Shown: one piece after another, positions 8,093 through 16,724 of the stretch
How the letters are laid out: the number at the start of each line of letters is the position of its first letter
Position numbering within the stretch: position 1 is the stretch's first letter
Assembly (NCBI RefSeq): GCF_014652455.1
Contig: NZ_BMYV01000001.1
Coordinates: 558,001 to 622,000, forward strand
Source of the DNA: Litorimonas cladophorae
GTDB taxonomy: Bacteria > Pseudomonadota > Alphaproteobacteria > Caulobacterales > Maricaulaceae
Reading direction: 5' to 3'
Length of the DNA stretch: 64,000 nt
Notes under the pieces: model-generated
Seen by the model: the letters and a program-made list of their open reading frames with translations, nothing else
Databases searched by the model: none
Told to the model about the DNA's origin: nothing
Position numbers and translations under genes: made by a program

Positions 8093-9269
8093 TCACACTC
8101 TCATTCAGGACGGCCGCGCGCGTGATGCGTCGCGGTTTGCTGATCCTACAAATTTAGAAAATCTCGACGGAAATGAAACTATTGAAGTTTTGCATATCCC
8201 AAATGATGCGGATTTGGCAGCGCTCGCGCCTGCGCTCGGACGCGTTGAAACGATCCTCATAGACTTCCCAGCTTATACGGATGGCAGAGGCTTTTCGCTC
8301 GCGCGTCAACTCCGTCGGAAATACGCTTACGAAGGTCTTCTCATCGCCGATGGTCCACTCATCCCAGATCAGCATGCCTTCGCCTTACAGTGTGGTTTTG
8401 ATGCCGTACGTTTGGATGATGAGACCCTCAAACGGCATACGGTTGAAGATTGGCATGGCGCATTGGATGAATTCGATCTCACCTATCAACGCGGCTATGC
8501 AGTAAAAGCAGGGCCCGCCACGTCGGTGTTCGATGCCCGTATGACGGCTCTTGATGCGCGAAAGGCAGGTGACCCTTTTTTCGCGCACTCGGCGGAGTTG
8601 ACGCTACGTAAGGCCATCGCAAAATATAAAGGCGATATCGTGCTGGCCACCTCCATGGGTGTGGATTCGGCTGTACTCCTACACATGGTTTCGCGGATTG
8701 ATCCAAATTTGCCTGTGATCTTCTTGGACACAGGCAAGCATTTTCGGGAAACTTTGGCGTACCGCGATGATCTGGTGAGCCGTTTCGGCCTCACAAATTT
8801 TCAGAATATTACGCCTGACAAGTCCGAGCTTCTAAATGAAGATCCAGAAGGCACTTTGAACCAAAGCGATCCTGACGCCTGTTGCGATCTTCGCAAAGTA
8901 AGGCCGCTTGACGGTGTCATAAACGTTTATGGCGCGCGCATCACAGGGCGAAAACGGTACCAAACTCCAGAGCGCGCGGACATGGCGATATTAGAGGAGG
9001 GTGGTCCGCAAGCTAAAGTGAACCCGCTTGCATATTGGACCGCTAAAGACGTTAGTGCCTATATGCGCCAACATGATTTACCACCACATCCACTGCTCGC
9101 GATTGGGTATCTTTCAATCGGATGCCAGCCTTGCACCACACGTGTTTCAGCCGGCGAGGACCCCCGCGCGGGCCGTTGGAGAAATAGCGACAAAACAGAA
9201 TGCGGCATTCACATGGTCGATGGAAAATGGGTTTCCATTGAGACCAAGGCTACGTTTGAGGCTTTCTAG
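8085..9269 (+). CDS. cysH: DUF934-CysH fusion, adenylylsulfate reductase
   Basis: 394 residues. ATG 8085 overlaps the end of cysI by eight bases; upstream in-frame codons belong to the cysI shadow. Residues 1 to about 150 are a DUF934 domain (VETILIDFPAYTDGRGFSLARQLRR). Residues from about 155 are CysH: the P-loop-like site LATSMGVDSAVLLHM, FLDTGKHFRET, then cysteine pairs CC (DACCDLRKVRPL) and CxxC (GCQPCTTR), and the C-terminal ECGIH with the catalytic Cys. The CC/CxxC set marks the [4Fe-4S] enzyme class that usually prefers adenylylsulfate (APS) over PAPS. In many alphaproteobacteria the two domains are encoded by adjacent genes; here they are one polypeptide. Confidence 0.9.
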   Translation: MPSHTLIQDGRARDASRFADPTNLENLDGNETIEVLHIPNDADLAALAPALGRVETILIDFPAYTDGRGFSLARQLRRKYAYEGLLIADGPLIPDQHAFALQCGFDAVRLDDETLKRHTVEDWHGALDEFDLTYQRGYAVKAGPATSVFDARMTALDARKAGDPFFAHSAELTLRKAIAKYKGDIVLATSMGVDSAVLLHMVSRIDPNLPVIFLDTGKHFRETLAYRDDLVSRFGLTNFQNITPDKSELLNEDPEGTLNQSDPDACCDLRKVRPLDGVINVYGARITGRKRYQTPERADMAILEEGGPQAKVNPLAYWTAKDVSAYMRQHDLPPHPLLAIGYLSIGCQPCTTRVSAGEDPRAGRWRNSDKTECGIHMVDGKWVSIETKATFEAF

Positions 9270-9532
9270 TGGAAGAAGATAAGCACCCATACGACCTGAA
9301 TAAACCAAGCCACATGAGCAGGATTGAAACCCGTATTGCGGGTTTCATTGGCGGCGGGGTTGCTGGGGTCGCGATTGGTGTTGTGAGTTTAATAATCGCG
9401 ACTAATTTTGGTTTCGTGCCTCTGAGTTTGGGGTTTTATGGCTTTGTAGGATGTGTCGTCTTATTCACCATTATCGGCGCAATTTGGCCGAAATGGTTTG
9501 CATGGATAATCGACCTGCTTTCGTTCTGGTAG
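9269..9532 (+). CDS. Small two-helix membrane protein at the end of the cys operon
   Basis: 87 residues from a GTG that overlaps the cysH stop codon. A hydrophilic N-terminus is followed by two hydrophobic segments at about residues 25-50 (IAGFIGGGVAGVAIGVVSLIIA) and 56-82. A later ATG at 9314 would leave both helices intact and is an alternative start. There is no recognised family. The coupled start suggests co-expression with cysH; a role in sulfur metabolism is not shown by the sequence. Confidence 0.6.
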   Translation: MEEDKHPYDLNKPSHMSRIETRIAGFIGGGVAGVAIGVVSLIIATNFGFVPLSLGFYGFVGCVVLFTIIGAIWPKWFAWIIDLLSFW

Positions 9533-9549
9533 CAAGTTTTAAGTAAGAT

Positions 9550-10140
9550 TCAGTGACGACGTTTTAGCTCTGCGACGACGGCATCTAGTTTTAGGTCTTT
9601 CGCCGCCAATAAAACCAACGTGTGATAAATCAAATCTGCGGCTTCGCTCACCAACTTATCATCGGTTTCGGCAACAGCGGCGAGGGCGGTTTCTACGCCC
9701 TCTTCCCCGACCTTCTGCGCGGCGCGGCGGAGAGGGCCATGGAGGAGTTGCGCCGTATAGGAGCTTTCAGGATCGGCTGTTTTTCGGCCTTCGATCAAGG
9801 TCTCCAGATAGGATAAAAACCCGACTCCTTCTGCCCCCTCACTACCGAAACAGGAGACTGTGCCTTCATGGCAAGTTGGACCCGTGGGTTTCGCTTTGAC
9901 GAGAAGTGTATCGCGATCGCAATCGACAATCATACTGACTAGGGCGAGAGTGTTTCCACTCGTTTCGCCTTTTGTCCAAAGTGTTTTCCGAGACCGGCTG
10001 TAGAATGTGACCAAACCTGTCGCATTTGTTTTAGAAACAGATTCAGCGTTCATATAGCCCAGCATTAAAACCTGAAGCGTGTCCGCGTCTTGAACAATGG
10101 CAGGCGCCAAGCCGCCGCCTTTTTCAAAATCAATTTTCAC
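9550..10140 (-). CDS. hisIE: Bifunctional PRA-CH/PRA-PH, HisIE
   Basis: 196 residues, last gene of the his operon. Residues 1 to about 105 are phosphoribosyl-AMP cyclohydrolase ([23 protein letters not shown], metal site [20 protein letters not shown]). Residues from about 108 are phosphoribosyl-ATP pyrophosphohydrolase ([16 protein letters not shown] and [14 protein letters not shown]). Together they carry out steps 2 and 3 of histidine synthesis. Many alphaproteobacteria keep hisI and hisE separate, so the fused form here is worth noting. It overlaps hisF by four bases. Confidence 0.93.
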   Translation of the reverse strand: MKIDFEKGGGLAPAIVQDADTLQVLMLGYMNAESVSKTNATGLVTFYSRSRKTLWTKGETSGNTLALVSMIVDCDRDTLLVKAKPTGPTCHEGTVSCFGSEGAEGVGFLSYLETLIEGRKTADPESSYTAQLLHGPLRRAAQKVGEEGVETALAAVAETDDKLVSEAADLIYHTLVLLAAKDLKLDAVVAELKRRH

Positions 10141-10904
10141 AATCGCACCTCTATGCCCGCGCGTCGCAAGTCCGCCTTTAGATCAGGAATGGCGATCACG
10201 GATTTATGAAAGACCGACGCCGCTAATGCGCCGTCGACATTCGCTCGTTTGAAGACGTCCTCAAAATGTTCTGTGGCACCCGCACCGCCAGAGGCAATAA
10301 GCGGGACTTCGCAAACTGCGCGAACGGCCTTGAGCTGCTCAAGGTCATAGCCTTTTCGCACACCATCTCGGTTCATGCAGTTTAAAACGATTTCGCCTGC
10401 ACCGCGCTGCACAACATCTTGAACCCAATCTAAGGTGAGGCGTCCTGTCTCGCGGGTTTTATCGGGATCACCCGTATGGGATTTGACGCGGTAGATTTCC
10501 CCATCCGCGAAGGTGTCAATGCCGACCACAATGCATTGTACGCCATAGGCGTCACTTAATTCATTGATAAGATCGGGACGCATGAGAGCAGGAGAATTTA
10601 CGCTGATTTTATCCGCGCCTGCGGCGAGTCGTGCACCTGCTGCCTCGACGGTTTTAATGCCGCCAGCAACACAAAAGGGAATGTCGAGTGCGCGGCTGAC
10701 TTTGCCGACCCATTCAGGGCTAACCGTGCGATCATCAACCGATGCTGTGATGTCGTAAAATACGAGCTCATCGGCACCCTCATCACGATAACGCAATGCT
10801 AGATCAATAATATCGCCAACATCTTCATGGTTTCGAAATTGAACGCCTTTGACCACTCGCCCATCGCGAACATCTAAACAGGGAATGATGCGACGTGTTA
10901 GCAT
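10137..10904 (-). CDS. hisF: Imidazole glycerol phosphate synthase, cyclase subunit
   Basis: 255 residues, a (beta-alpha)8 barrel. The catalytic acids are D11 ([15 protein letters not shown]) and D130 ([10 protein letters not shown]). It pairs with HisH to make imidazole glycerol phosphate and AICAR from PRFAR and glutamine-derived ammonia. It overlaps hisA by seven bases and hisIE by four, so translation along the operon is probably coupled. Confidence 0.96.
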   Translation of the reverse strand: MLTRRIIPCLDVRDGRVVKGVQFRNHEDVGDIIDLALRYRDEGADELVFYDITASVDDRTVSPEWVGKVSRALDIPFCVAGGIKTVEAAGARLAAGADKISVNSPALMRPDLINELSDAYGVQCIVVGIDTFADGEIYRVKSHTGDPDKTRETGRLTLDWVQDVVQRGAGEIVLNCMNRDGVRKGYDLEQLKAVRAVCEVPLIASGGAGATEHFEDVFKRANVDGALAASVFHKSVIAIPDLKADLRRAGIEVRL

Positions 10905-11623
10905 TGGATGGCTTCGGGCAGAGTAAATGCGCCTTCATAAAGCGCTTTTCCGATGATGATCCCATAGGGGTCTATCGCTTTTAAATCGCGAACGTGATCA
11001 AGGGTTCCAACGCCGCCCGAGGAGATCAAATCAAGTGAGGGGAACTCGGACTGGATCCGCTTATAGAGGTCAATGTTCCCGCCGGTCTGCATTCCGTCGC
11101 GACCAATGTCGGTGACCAAGATCGTTTTAAGCCCTGACCCCAAATAGTCACCAATTACGTCCCAAATCGTTTTATTCGAGGCTTCGGTCCAGCCTTTTGT
11201 TGCGGGCCGAAATTCGCCGTCTTCGCCTTGATTGACATCCAAGGCGAGACAGATTGCATCTGGCCCCACATCCCGCAGCCAATGCTTGACCATTTGAGGA
11301 TTCGTGACGGCTAGGGAGCCAATGACGACGCGATTAACGCCGCCTTCCAGCAGTCTTTTGATCTGAGCAAGATCGCGCAAGCCTCCACCCGTCTGGACCT
11401 TTATGTCGGCTGAATTGGCAATCTTCAGAATTAAATCAGATTGCTCGGCTTGGCCGTTCTTTGCGCCGTCAAGGTCTACAATATGCATCCATTCGGCGCC
11501 CGCTGAGGCGTAATTATTGGCGACTTCGATGGGGTCAGTCGCATAATTGGTTCGCGCAGCAAAATCACCTTTCAGTAATCTCACGCATCCGCCGTCCATC
11601 AAATCCATTGCTGGGAATATCAT
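10898..11623 (-). CDS. hisA: Phosphoribosylformimino-AICAR-phosphate isomerase HisA
   Basis: 241 residues from ATG 11623, whose ATGA overlaps the hisH stop. Upstream in-frame codons lie inside hisH and are not used. The barrel starts with [19 protein letters not shown] (catalytic Asp at residue 7), and the second catalytic Asp is in [14 protein letters not shown]. It performs the Amadori rearrangement of ProFAR to PRFAR, step 4 of histidine synthesis. Confidence 0.95.
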   Translation of the reverse strand: MIFPAMDLMDGGCVRLLKGDFAARTNYATDPIEVANNYASAGAEWMHIVDLDGAKNGQAEQSDLILKIANSADIKVQTGGGLRDLAQIKRLLEGGVNRVVIGSLAVTNPQMVKHWLRDVGPDAICLALDVNQGEDGEFRPATKGWTEASNKTIWDVIGDYLGSGLKTILVTDIGRDGMQTGGNIDLYKRIQSEFPSLDLISSGGVGTLDHVRDLKAIDPYGIIIGKALYEGAFTLPEAIQC

Positions 11624-12219
11624 AGGTTTATGTCCAAAAAGTTCTTGAGGATCAGCGCGCCTGTTTTGGAACTTCGTTCCGGATGGAACTGACAGCCCCA
11701 TACATTCTTACTGCGCGTGATCGCCGTAAAAGCCGAACCATATTCAGCTGTCATAAGCGTGCTGTCCGAGACGAAGGCTGCATAGGAATGCACAAAATAA
11801 GCGTAATCACCGTCCGAGATACCGTTTAGTAGCGGATCTTGCTTCACAGTTTGCAAGGTATTCCATCCCATATGGGGCGCGGGAAGATCGCCAGTTTGCA
11901 GTTTTTCGATGGTGCCAGGAATGAGGCCTAACCCCTCAACGGTTTCACCGCCTTCTTCCAGAGTTTCATACAAAAGCTGCATACCGAGACATATACCTAT
12001 GACGGGTTGTTTTAGCGATTGAAGTACAGGCCCTAGGCCCTTGGCATGAATGCCCCGCATCGCAAAGGGTGCTGAGCCAACGCCTGGTAGAACCACTCGC
12101 TCGGCGGATAGAATGGTCACAGGATCATCACTGACGAGCGGCTCTATACCCAAACGTTCAAAAGCATACTGTACGGAGGCTAAATTTGCGCAGCCTGTAT
12201 CGACAATTACAAGGCTCAC
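11620..12219 (-). CDS. hisH: Imidazole glycerol phosphate synthase, glutaminase subunit
   Basis: 199 residues, class I glutamine amidotransferase. The nucleophile is Cys77 (VIGICLGMQLLYE) and the His/Glu of the triad are in the C-terminal CQFHPERSSKTG. It supplies ammonia to HisF. It overlaps hisA by four bases and the HisC-HisB fusion gene by four. Confidence 0.96.
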   Translation of the reverse strand: MSLVIVDTGCANLASVQYAFERLGIEPLVSDDPVTILSAERVVLPGVGSAPFAMRGIHAKGLGPVLQSLKQPVIGICLGMQLLYETLEEGGETVEGLGLIPGTIEKLQTGDLPAPHMGWNTLQTVKQDPLLNGISDGDYAYFVHSYAAFVSDSTLMTAEYGSAFTAITRSKNVWGCQFHPERSSKTGALILKNFLDINL

Positions 12220-13853
12220 AATGTACCTTTGGTCGATGGAATATCACTGCCCGATACCGCAAGGGCCGGCCGCAAAGCCCGACCTACACCTTTAAAACAG
12301 GCTTCGATCATGTGGTGTGAGTTATCGCCCTTAACATCAACATGAATTGCCGCGCCTAGCGTCTGCGCGAGGCTTTCAAAAAAGTGCGGGCACATTTCGA
12401 CAGGGAAGTCTCCAACATGATCTGTTGGAAACTTACCGTTGAAGACGGCAGCAGGGCGTCCTGACAAATCAATCGCAACTTGGGCTTGGGTTTCATCCAT
12501 CGGAATTACATAGCCATAACGCCCAATGCCCGCTTTATCACCCAAGGCTGATTTCAACGCTGAACCAAAGGCCAACGCTGTGTCCTCCACCGTGTGGTGA
12601 GCATCAATATGAAGGTCACCCTCGCAGGACATCGTTAGGCCAAAGCCGCCATGCTTCGAAATTTGCTCCAGCATGTGATCATAAAACCCGATGCCAGTTT
12701 CGATATGAGTTTGCAAAGGGTCATCCAGATTGACGCGAACGGAAATGTCCGTCTCATTCGTCTTGCGGAACATCTCACCGACACGGTCCGCATTCTTCGG
12801 TATGTCCACCACACCAAATGCCTGCAGGGCGACTGTGTTTTCTTTGGGGGAGCCAATAGAAATCCGCATACGCCCTGTTGTCGAACGATAGTCTCTAATT
12901 TTGACGTTGAACTGACGCAGCTGGGCAAGCAAAGCCGTTTCGTCTTTAACGTCAAGTAGGAGAAAGTTTGCATCTGAAGGGAATACTTTATTCACATAGG
13001 CAGAGCGTTTTAGGCCTTCAGCCATTCGAGCGCGTTCAGATATCGTTTCCGCTAGGCGCTGCGCGTGAACCGACATTGCCGACGGCGCAAGCGCGTTCAG
13101 AATGGTTGTCTCAACAGGGCGTGCAATCGGGTAGGGCGGGAGCACCTTCAGCAAGAGGTCTATGATCTTTGGGTCAGCTAGCAAAGCGCCGCCTCGGACG
13201 CCTGCGAGAGCAAAAGCTTTAGACAAGGTACGAAGTACGACGAGATTTGGCACAGTGCCGACTTGATCCGAAAGACTCTCTTGGTCGGAGAACTCAATAT
13301 AGGCCTCGTCCACGACAATCAGTGTTTCTGGCAGCTCCGAACAAACCTGAAGAATAGCGGCGCGGGTCAGACTATTGCCTGTTGGGTTATTGGGGGAACA
13401 GAGAAATACCATTTTGACCGAGGAATGACGCCCCGCCTCGATCACCGCAGGAATATCCCATTCATAGGTTTCGCTTAAAGAAACTTCGACAATTCCCGCG
13501 CCTTGGATATCTGCACAGGTCTTATAATATCCAAACGTAGGCGGGCATGTGAGAATATTGTCTACGCCTGTTTCGCAAAAGGCGCGTAGCAAGCATTCAA
13601 TACCTTCATCGGCGCCGCGACCAACCATGATTTGATCGGGCTGAACACCGTAGATATCTGAGAGACGTCGGACCAATTTTTCAGGCTGCTGAGACGGATA
13701 TCTGTTATATTCTGATGCGCCAACAACTGGCGGCGGAGCATATGGGTTTTCGTTAGCGTCCAAGTGAAGCGCATCCGTCGCGCCACCTCTCGCCGAATAA
13801 GGTGACATCGCAACGATCGCTTTACGAGCTATGCTTTCAGGCCAATTTGTCAT
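12216..13853 (-). CDS. HisC-HisB fusion: histidinol-phosphate aminotransferase and IGP dehydratase
   Basis: 545 residues in one open frame. Residues 1 to about 352 are a HisC class II aminotransferase: LDANENPYAPP, CSPNNPTG, VDEAYIEF, and the PLP-binding Lys212 in RTLSKAFALAGVRGG. A short linker (about 353-363) leads to HisB: ETGIGFYDHMLEQISKHG, the manganese-binding DAHHTVEDTALAFG, and the second HHxxE site GDNSHHMIEACFKG, ending at 545. Both halves keep their active-site residues. The enzymes are steps 6 (dehydratase) and 7 (transaminase), so consecutive reactions sit on one chain. This differs from the enterobacterial HisB, which fuses the dehydratase to a phosphatase. It overlaps hisD and hisH by four bases each. 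Confidence 0.93.
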   Translation of the reverse strand: MTNWPESIARKAIVAMSPYSARGGATDALHLDANENPYAPPPVVGASEYNRYPSQQPEKLVRRLSDIYGVQPDQIMVGRGADEGIECLLRAFCETGVDNILTCPPTFGYYKTCADIQGAGIVEVSLSETYEWDIPAVIEAGRHSSVKMVFLCSPNNPTGNSLTRAAILQVCSELPETLIVVDEAYIEFSDQESLSDQVGTVPNLVVLRTLSKAFALAGVRGGALLADPKIIDLLLKVLPPYPIARPVETTILNALAPSAMSVHAQRLAETISERARMAEGLKRSAYVNKVFPSDANFLLLDVKDETALLAQLRQFNVKIRDYRSTTGRMRISIGSPKENTVALQAFGVVDIPKNADRVGEMFRKTNETDISVRVNLDDPLQTHIETGIGFYDHMLEQISKHGGFGLTMSCEGDLHIDAHHTVEDTALAFGSALKSALGDKAGIGRYGYVIPMDETQAQVAIDLSGRPAAVFNGKFPTDHVGDFPVEMCPHFFESLAQTLGAAIHVDVKGDNSHHMIEACFKGVGRALRPALAVSGSDIPSTKGTL

Positions 13854-15148
13854 TTCAGCGCCTCCAAGCGCAGGGTGACCGCATTCTTATGCGCATCAAG
13901 CCCTTCCATTTCAGCCAGACGTTCAACAACGGGACCAAGACGTTTAAGGCCTTTTTTTGTGAGACGTTGAATTGAGATGAATTTCAAAAAACTATTCAGT
14001 GTCACGCCAGAATAAGCGCGTGCCGCACCATAGGTTGGCAGCGTGTGGTTTGTGCCACTGGCGTAATCACCCACGCTCTCTGGTGTCCAAGGGCCTACGA
14101 AAATTGAACCCGCGTGGCGAATGGCCCCGACATAGGTTTCAGGTCTGCGTAGCTGAACGATTAAATGCTCGGGAGCATATCGGTTCACAATGTCAATAAT
14201 GTCTGATCGGTCTTCCGCGATGAACATCCGCCCGTAGCCTAAAGACTCGCGCGCAATTTTTGCACGGGATAATGTCTCCAGCTGCTTTTCAATCTCAGCT
14301 TCGACGGCATCTGCAATGGCTTGGTTTTCCGCGACACATACAACTTGAGCCACAGTATCGTGTTCGGCTTGGCTAAGTAAATCTGAGGCCACAAAAGCTG
14401 GGTTGGCCGAACTGTCGGCTAAAACCATGGCTTCAGAAGGCCCCGCAGGCATATCGATCGCTGGACCGCCCGCCTCTTGGGCAACTAATGATTTAGCGGC
14501 GGCGACCCACGCATTACCTGGTCCGAAAATCTTGTCGCACTTTGGAATGGTTTCTGTGCCATAGGCCAATGCGCCGATCGCTTGGGCTCCACCCACAGCG
14601 AACAAACGCGTGACTTTACAACGAAAAGCGGCAGCCAAGATCATCGGGTTGACTTTGCCGTCTTTGCCAGGAGGCGTGACGACAATTCGGTTTTGAACGC
14701 CCGCGACTTTAGCCGGTACAGATAGCATGAGCAGGGTAGAGACTAGAGGCGCAGTTCCACCAGGTACATAAAGGCCCGCCGTTTCTATCGCGCGAGCTTC
14801 ACGTCGACAGATAACGCCTGGTTCAGTTTCAACTTCGATGGGCGAAGGGATTTGGGCTTTGTGAAATCGTTTTATATTTCTTCGAGCCCGCTCGATCACC
14901 GCTTGATCTGCAGCGGAGAGGGCGTCCCAAGCAGCCTTCATTGCAGATGCAGAGACTTCGAGCGCATCAAGCTCGACACCATCGAACTTCTGCGTAAAGC
15001 GCAAAAGCGCTTCGTTACCGTTGAGCTTAACGTCGGACAAAATGGTTTTTACGCCATCAATTAAAGTCGCATCGGAAATCGCCGCGGGACGAGCGAGGGC
15101 GGTAATCCGCTCCGAAGCTGTAAGGTTTATCCAATCAAAGCGCTGCAT
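13850..15148 (-). CDS. hisD: Histidinol dehydrogenase
   Basis: 432 residues. It oxidises histidinol to histidine in two NAD+-dependent steps. Visible features are GPGNAWVAAAK, the zinc-region AEHDTVAQVV, the catalytic segment YAPEHLIVQL and NHTLPTYGAARAYSGV near the C-terminus. One-base overlap with hisG and four-base overlap with the HisC-HisB gene. Confidence 0.96.
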   Translation of the reverse strand: MQRFDWINLTASERITALARPAAISDATLIDGVKTILSDVKLNGNEALLRFTQKFDGVELDALEVSASAMKAAWDALSAADQAVIERARRNIKRFHKAQIPSPIEVETEPGVICRREARAIETAGLYVPGGTAPLVSTLLMLSVPAKVAGVQNRIVVTPPGKDGKVNPMILAAAFRCKVTRLFAVGGAQAIGALAYGTETIPKCDKIFGPGNAWVAAAKSLVAQEAGGPAIDMPAGPSEAMVLADSSANPAFVASDLLSQAEHDTVAQVVCVAENQAIADAVEAEIEKQLETLSRAKIARESLGYGRMFIAEDRSDIIDIVNRYAPEHLIVQLRRPETYVGAIRHAGSIFVGPWTPESVGDYASGTNHTLPTYGAARAYSGVTLNSFLKFISIQRLTKKGLKRLGPVVERLAEMEGLDAHKNAVTLRLEALK

Positions 15149-16032
15149 TAGCTCATCATCTTCTCAATAGGTAGAACGAGGATGGCACGTGCGCCTAGTG
15201 CTTTCAGGCCTTCCAGCGTCTCCCAGAAGACCTTTTCCGTACAGACAGCCTGCATGGCCACGAGGTCGCCTTGGCCTGCGAGCGGCATAATCGTGGGTGC
15301 GTCGGATCCAGGTAGAAGGTCTGTGATTGCTTCAATCGCATCTTTTGGGGCGTTGAGCATGATGTATTTCGTTTCCGCCGATTTTAAAACGCCGTCAATT
15401 CGGTTCATCAACTTGGCAAGAATATCGGCTTTTGCGGGCGAGAGCTCTCGATCCGATTGGATCAGAACGGCTTCGCTTTCTAATATCGTTTCAAATGCAG
15501 CAAGGCCATTTGCCTCAAGGGTCGCACCAGAAGAAACAAGATCACAGATACTTTCGGCAATCCCGATAGATGGCGCAAGTTCGACAGCGCCCTTCATCTC
15601 AACCAGTTTTGCATCCAAACCTTGTTCAGCAAGATACCGTGCAGTGACACCCGGGTATGTAGTGGCGATTCGTGTTCCGTTCAGGTCCGCAGGCGACTGG
15701 ACTTTTCCAGTAGTGCTGGCGGCCAGACATAGTTTGCAACGCGAAAATCCAAGTCGCATCGTGATCTTAGCATTCAGCGGAGACTTCGAACTTAGCTGTT
15801 CTTCTACCAGCACATTCTCGCCGACGATCCCAATATCGGATGCGTTATTCGCGACAAATGAAGGAATATCGTCGTCACGAACGAGCAGCAAATCAACAGG
15901 CATGTTCTTTACGCGCGCCAGCAGCCCGCCCCCACGGATCGAGAATCGTAGACCGCATTTTCGCAGTAGATCAAAGCTATCTTCGGCCAAGCGGCCCTTT
16001 TTTTGGAGAGATATCCGTAAGCGGTCGGTCAT
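15148..16032 (-). CDS. hisG: ATP phosphoribosyltransferase HisG, long form
   Basis: 294 residues. The first enzyme of the pathway, condensing ATP and PRPP. The PRPP-binding loop is in DLVSSGATLEANGL, with GTRIATTYPGVTARYL before it. The C-terminal part from about residue 215 (PTIMPLAGQGDLVAMQAV ... ILVLPIEKM) is the histidine-sensing domain of the long form, so a separate HisZ regulatory subunit should not be needed. It overlaps the TrpR-like gene by one base. Confidence 0.95.
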   Translation of the reverse strand: MTDRLRISLQKKGRLAEDSFDLLRKCGLRFSIRGGGLLARVKNMPVDLLLVRDDDIPSFVANNASDIGIVGENVLVEEQLSSKSPLNAKITMRLGFSRCKLCLAASTTGKVQSPADLNGTRIATTYPGVTARYLAEQGLDAKLVEMKGAVELAPSIGIAESICDLVSSGATLEANGLAAFETILESEAVLIQSDRELSPAKADILAKLMNRIDGVLKSAETKYIMLNAPKDAIEAITDLLPGSDAPTIMPLAGQGDLVAMQAVCTEKVFWETLEGLKALGARAILVLPIEKMMS

Positions 16033-16316
16033 TATGTGTCTTTCTTACCAAGCACCGCACGGTAGCCGCCATGTGGTTCATCGCGCAGGAATCGCGCGAC
16101 CCTGCCAATTGTTGTTGTGGAAACGCCGGTGTCAGCCTGTATCTCGCGATAAGACTTTTCACCTTCGTCTAATATCTGCGCGACATGCCAACGCTCTGAC
16201 AAGGCCCGAAGTTCCGCAGGTGTGCATAGGTCGACCAAAAAGTCGCGCACGTCTTCCTGCGAGTCTAGTTGGGCTAAAGCAGCTTCGAGCTTAACGTATT
16301 TCGTTGACTGTTCCAT
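16032..16316 (-). CDS. TrpR/YerC-like repressor, first gene of the his operon
   Basis: 94 residues, all alpha-helical and similar in length to TrpR. The family signature is clear: LCTPAELRALSERWHVAQIL followed by the helix-turn-helix YREIQADTGVSTTTIGRVARFL at about residues 56-77. TrpR-like proteins of the YerC/HisR group control histidine genes in Firmicutes, so a histidine-responsive autorepressor is the obvious inference here. No Shine-Dalgarno can be placed before the ATG because an 18-bp palindrome directly abuts it, which suggests a leaderless or nearly leaderless transcript. Its stop overlaps hisG by one base. Confidence 0.9.
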   Translation of the reverse strand: MEQSTKYVKLEAALAQLDSQEDVRDFLVDLCTPAELRALSERWHVAQILDEGEKSYREIQADTGVSTTTIGRVARFLRDEPHGGYRAVLGKKDT

Positions 16317-16334
16317 GTGTTAGCGCGCTAATAC
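16317..16334. promoter_or_regulatory. TrpR-type operator abutting the first his start codon
   Basis: GTGTTAGCGCGCTAATAC is an 18-bp inverted repeat with a perfect 12-bp core (TTAGCGCGCTAA) and one mismatched pair further out. Its outline follows the Trp operator GTACTAGTTAACTAGTAC (GT, TAG, CTA, TAC in register). It lies between the presumed promoter and the start codon of the TrpR-like gene, where a bound dimer would block transcription. Confidence 0.7.
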
Positions 16335-16360
16335 ACTGGTACAGGCGAGCCACAAGTCAA
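16331..16360 (-). promoter_or_regulatory. Probable promoter of the his operon
   Basis: On the minus strand a TTGACT hexamer (16355-16360) is followed after 18 bases by GTGTAT (16331-16336), a weak -10 that overlaps the operator palindrome. Transcription would begin within a few bases of the ATG at 16316. The -35 is good and the -10 is poor, so this is a moderate call. Confidence 0.45.
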
Positions 16361-16393
16361 AAAATTATCAATTTGCAGTGAATGAGAGGAAAG

Positions 16394-16483
16394 TGGCGGG
16401 CGGGGAGGGATTCGAACCCCCGGTGGAGTTGCCCCCACGCCAGTTTTCAAGACTGGTGCATTCAACCGCTCTGCCACCCGCCC
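16394..16483 (-). tRNA. tRNA-Ser (UGA anticodon)
   Basis: 90 bases including an encoded CCA (complement of 16394-16396). The acceptor stem GGGCGGG (complement of 16477-16483) pairs with CCCGCCC (complement of 16398-16404), and the discriminator is G. The anticodon stem CCAGT/ACTGG encloses loop CTTGAAA, giving anticodon TGA at 16447-16449. A long variable arm (GGGGGCAACTCC region) and T-loop GGTTCGAATCC are present, as expected for serine. Confidence 0.95.
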
Positions 16484-16724
16484 ACGGGTACCTTGGTCAA
16501 TGAAGCGGCGACATATGACGTAATGCGCAGATGATCAAGTCACTTATTTCGTTAACTCCATGGTCACCTTGAATTTTGTTCTTCCGTTAGGCGTGTTTCC
16601 CAACCGGCATTTAAGGCTGCCCGTTTAGGTTACCAAACATAGAACGAAACTATGTGGACTGTCCAAGACATGACGCAATGGTCATTCGGCCTGTTTTGCA
16701 GGTTCACTTAAAGAGGTGTTTATA

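Noticed and set aside
15182-16294. Long plus-strand open frame opposite hisG
   Set aside because: It is antisense to two well-supported genes and has no family features; it reflects codon bias on the opposite strand.
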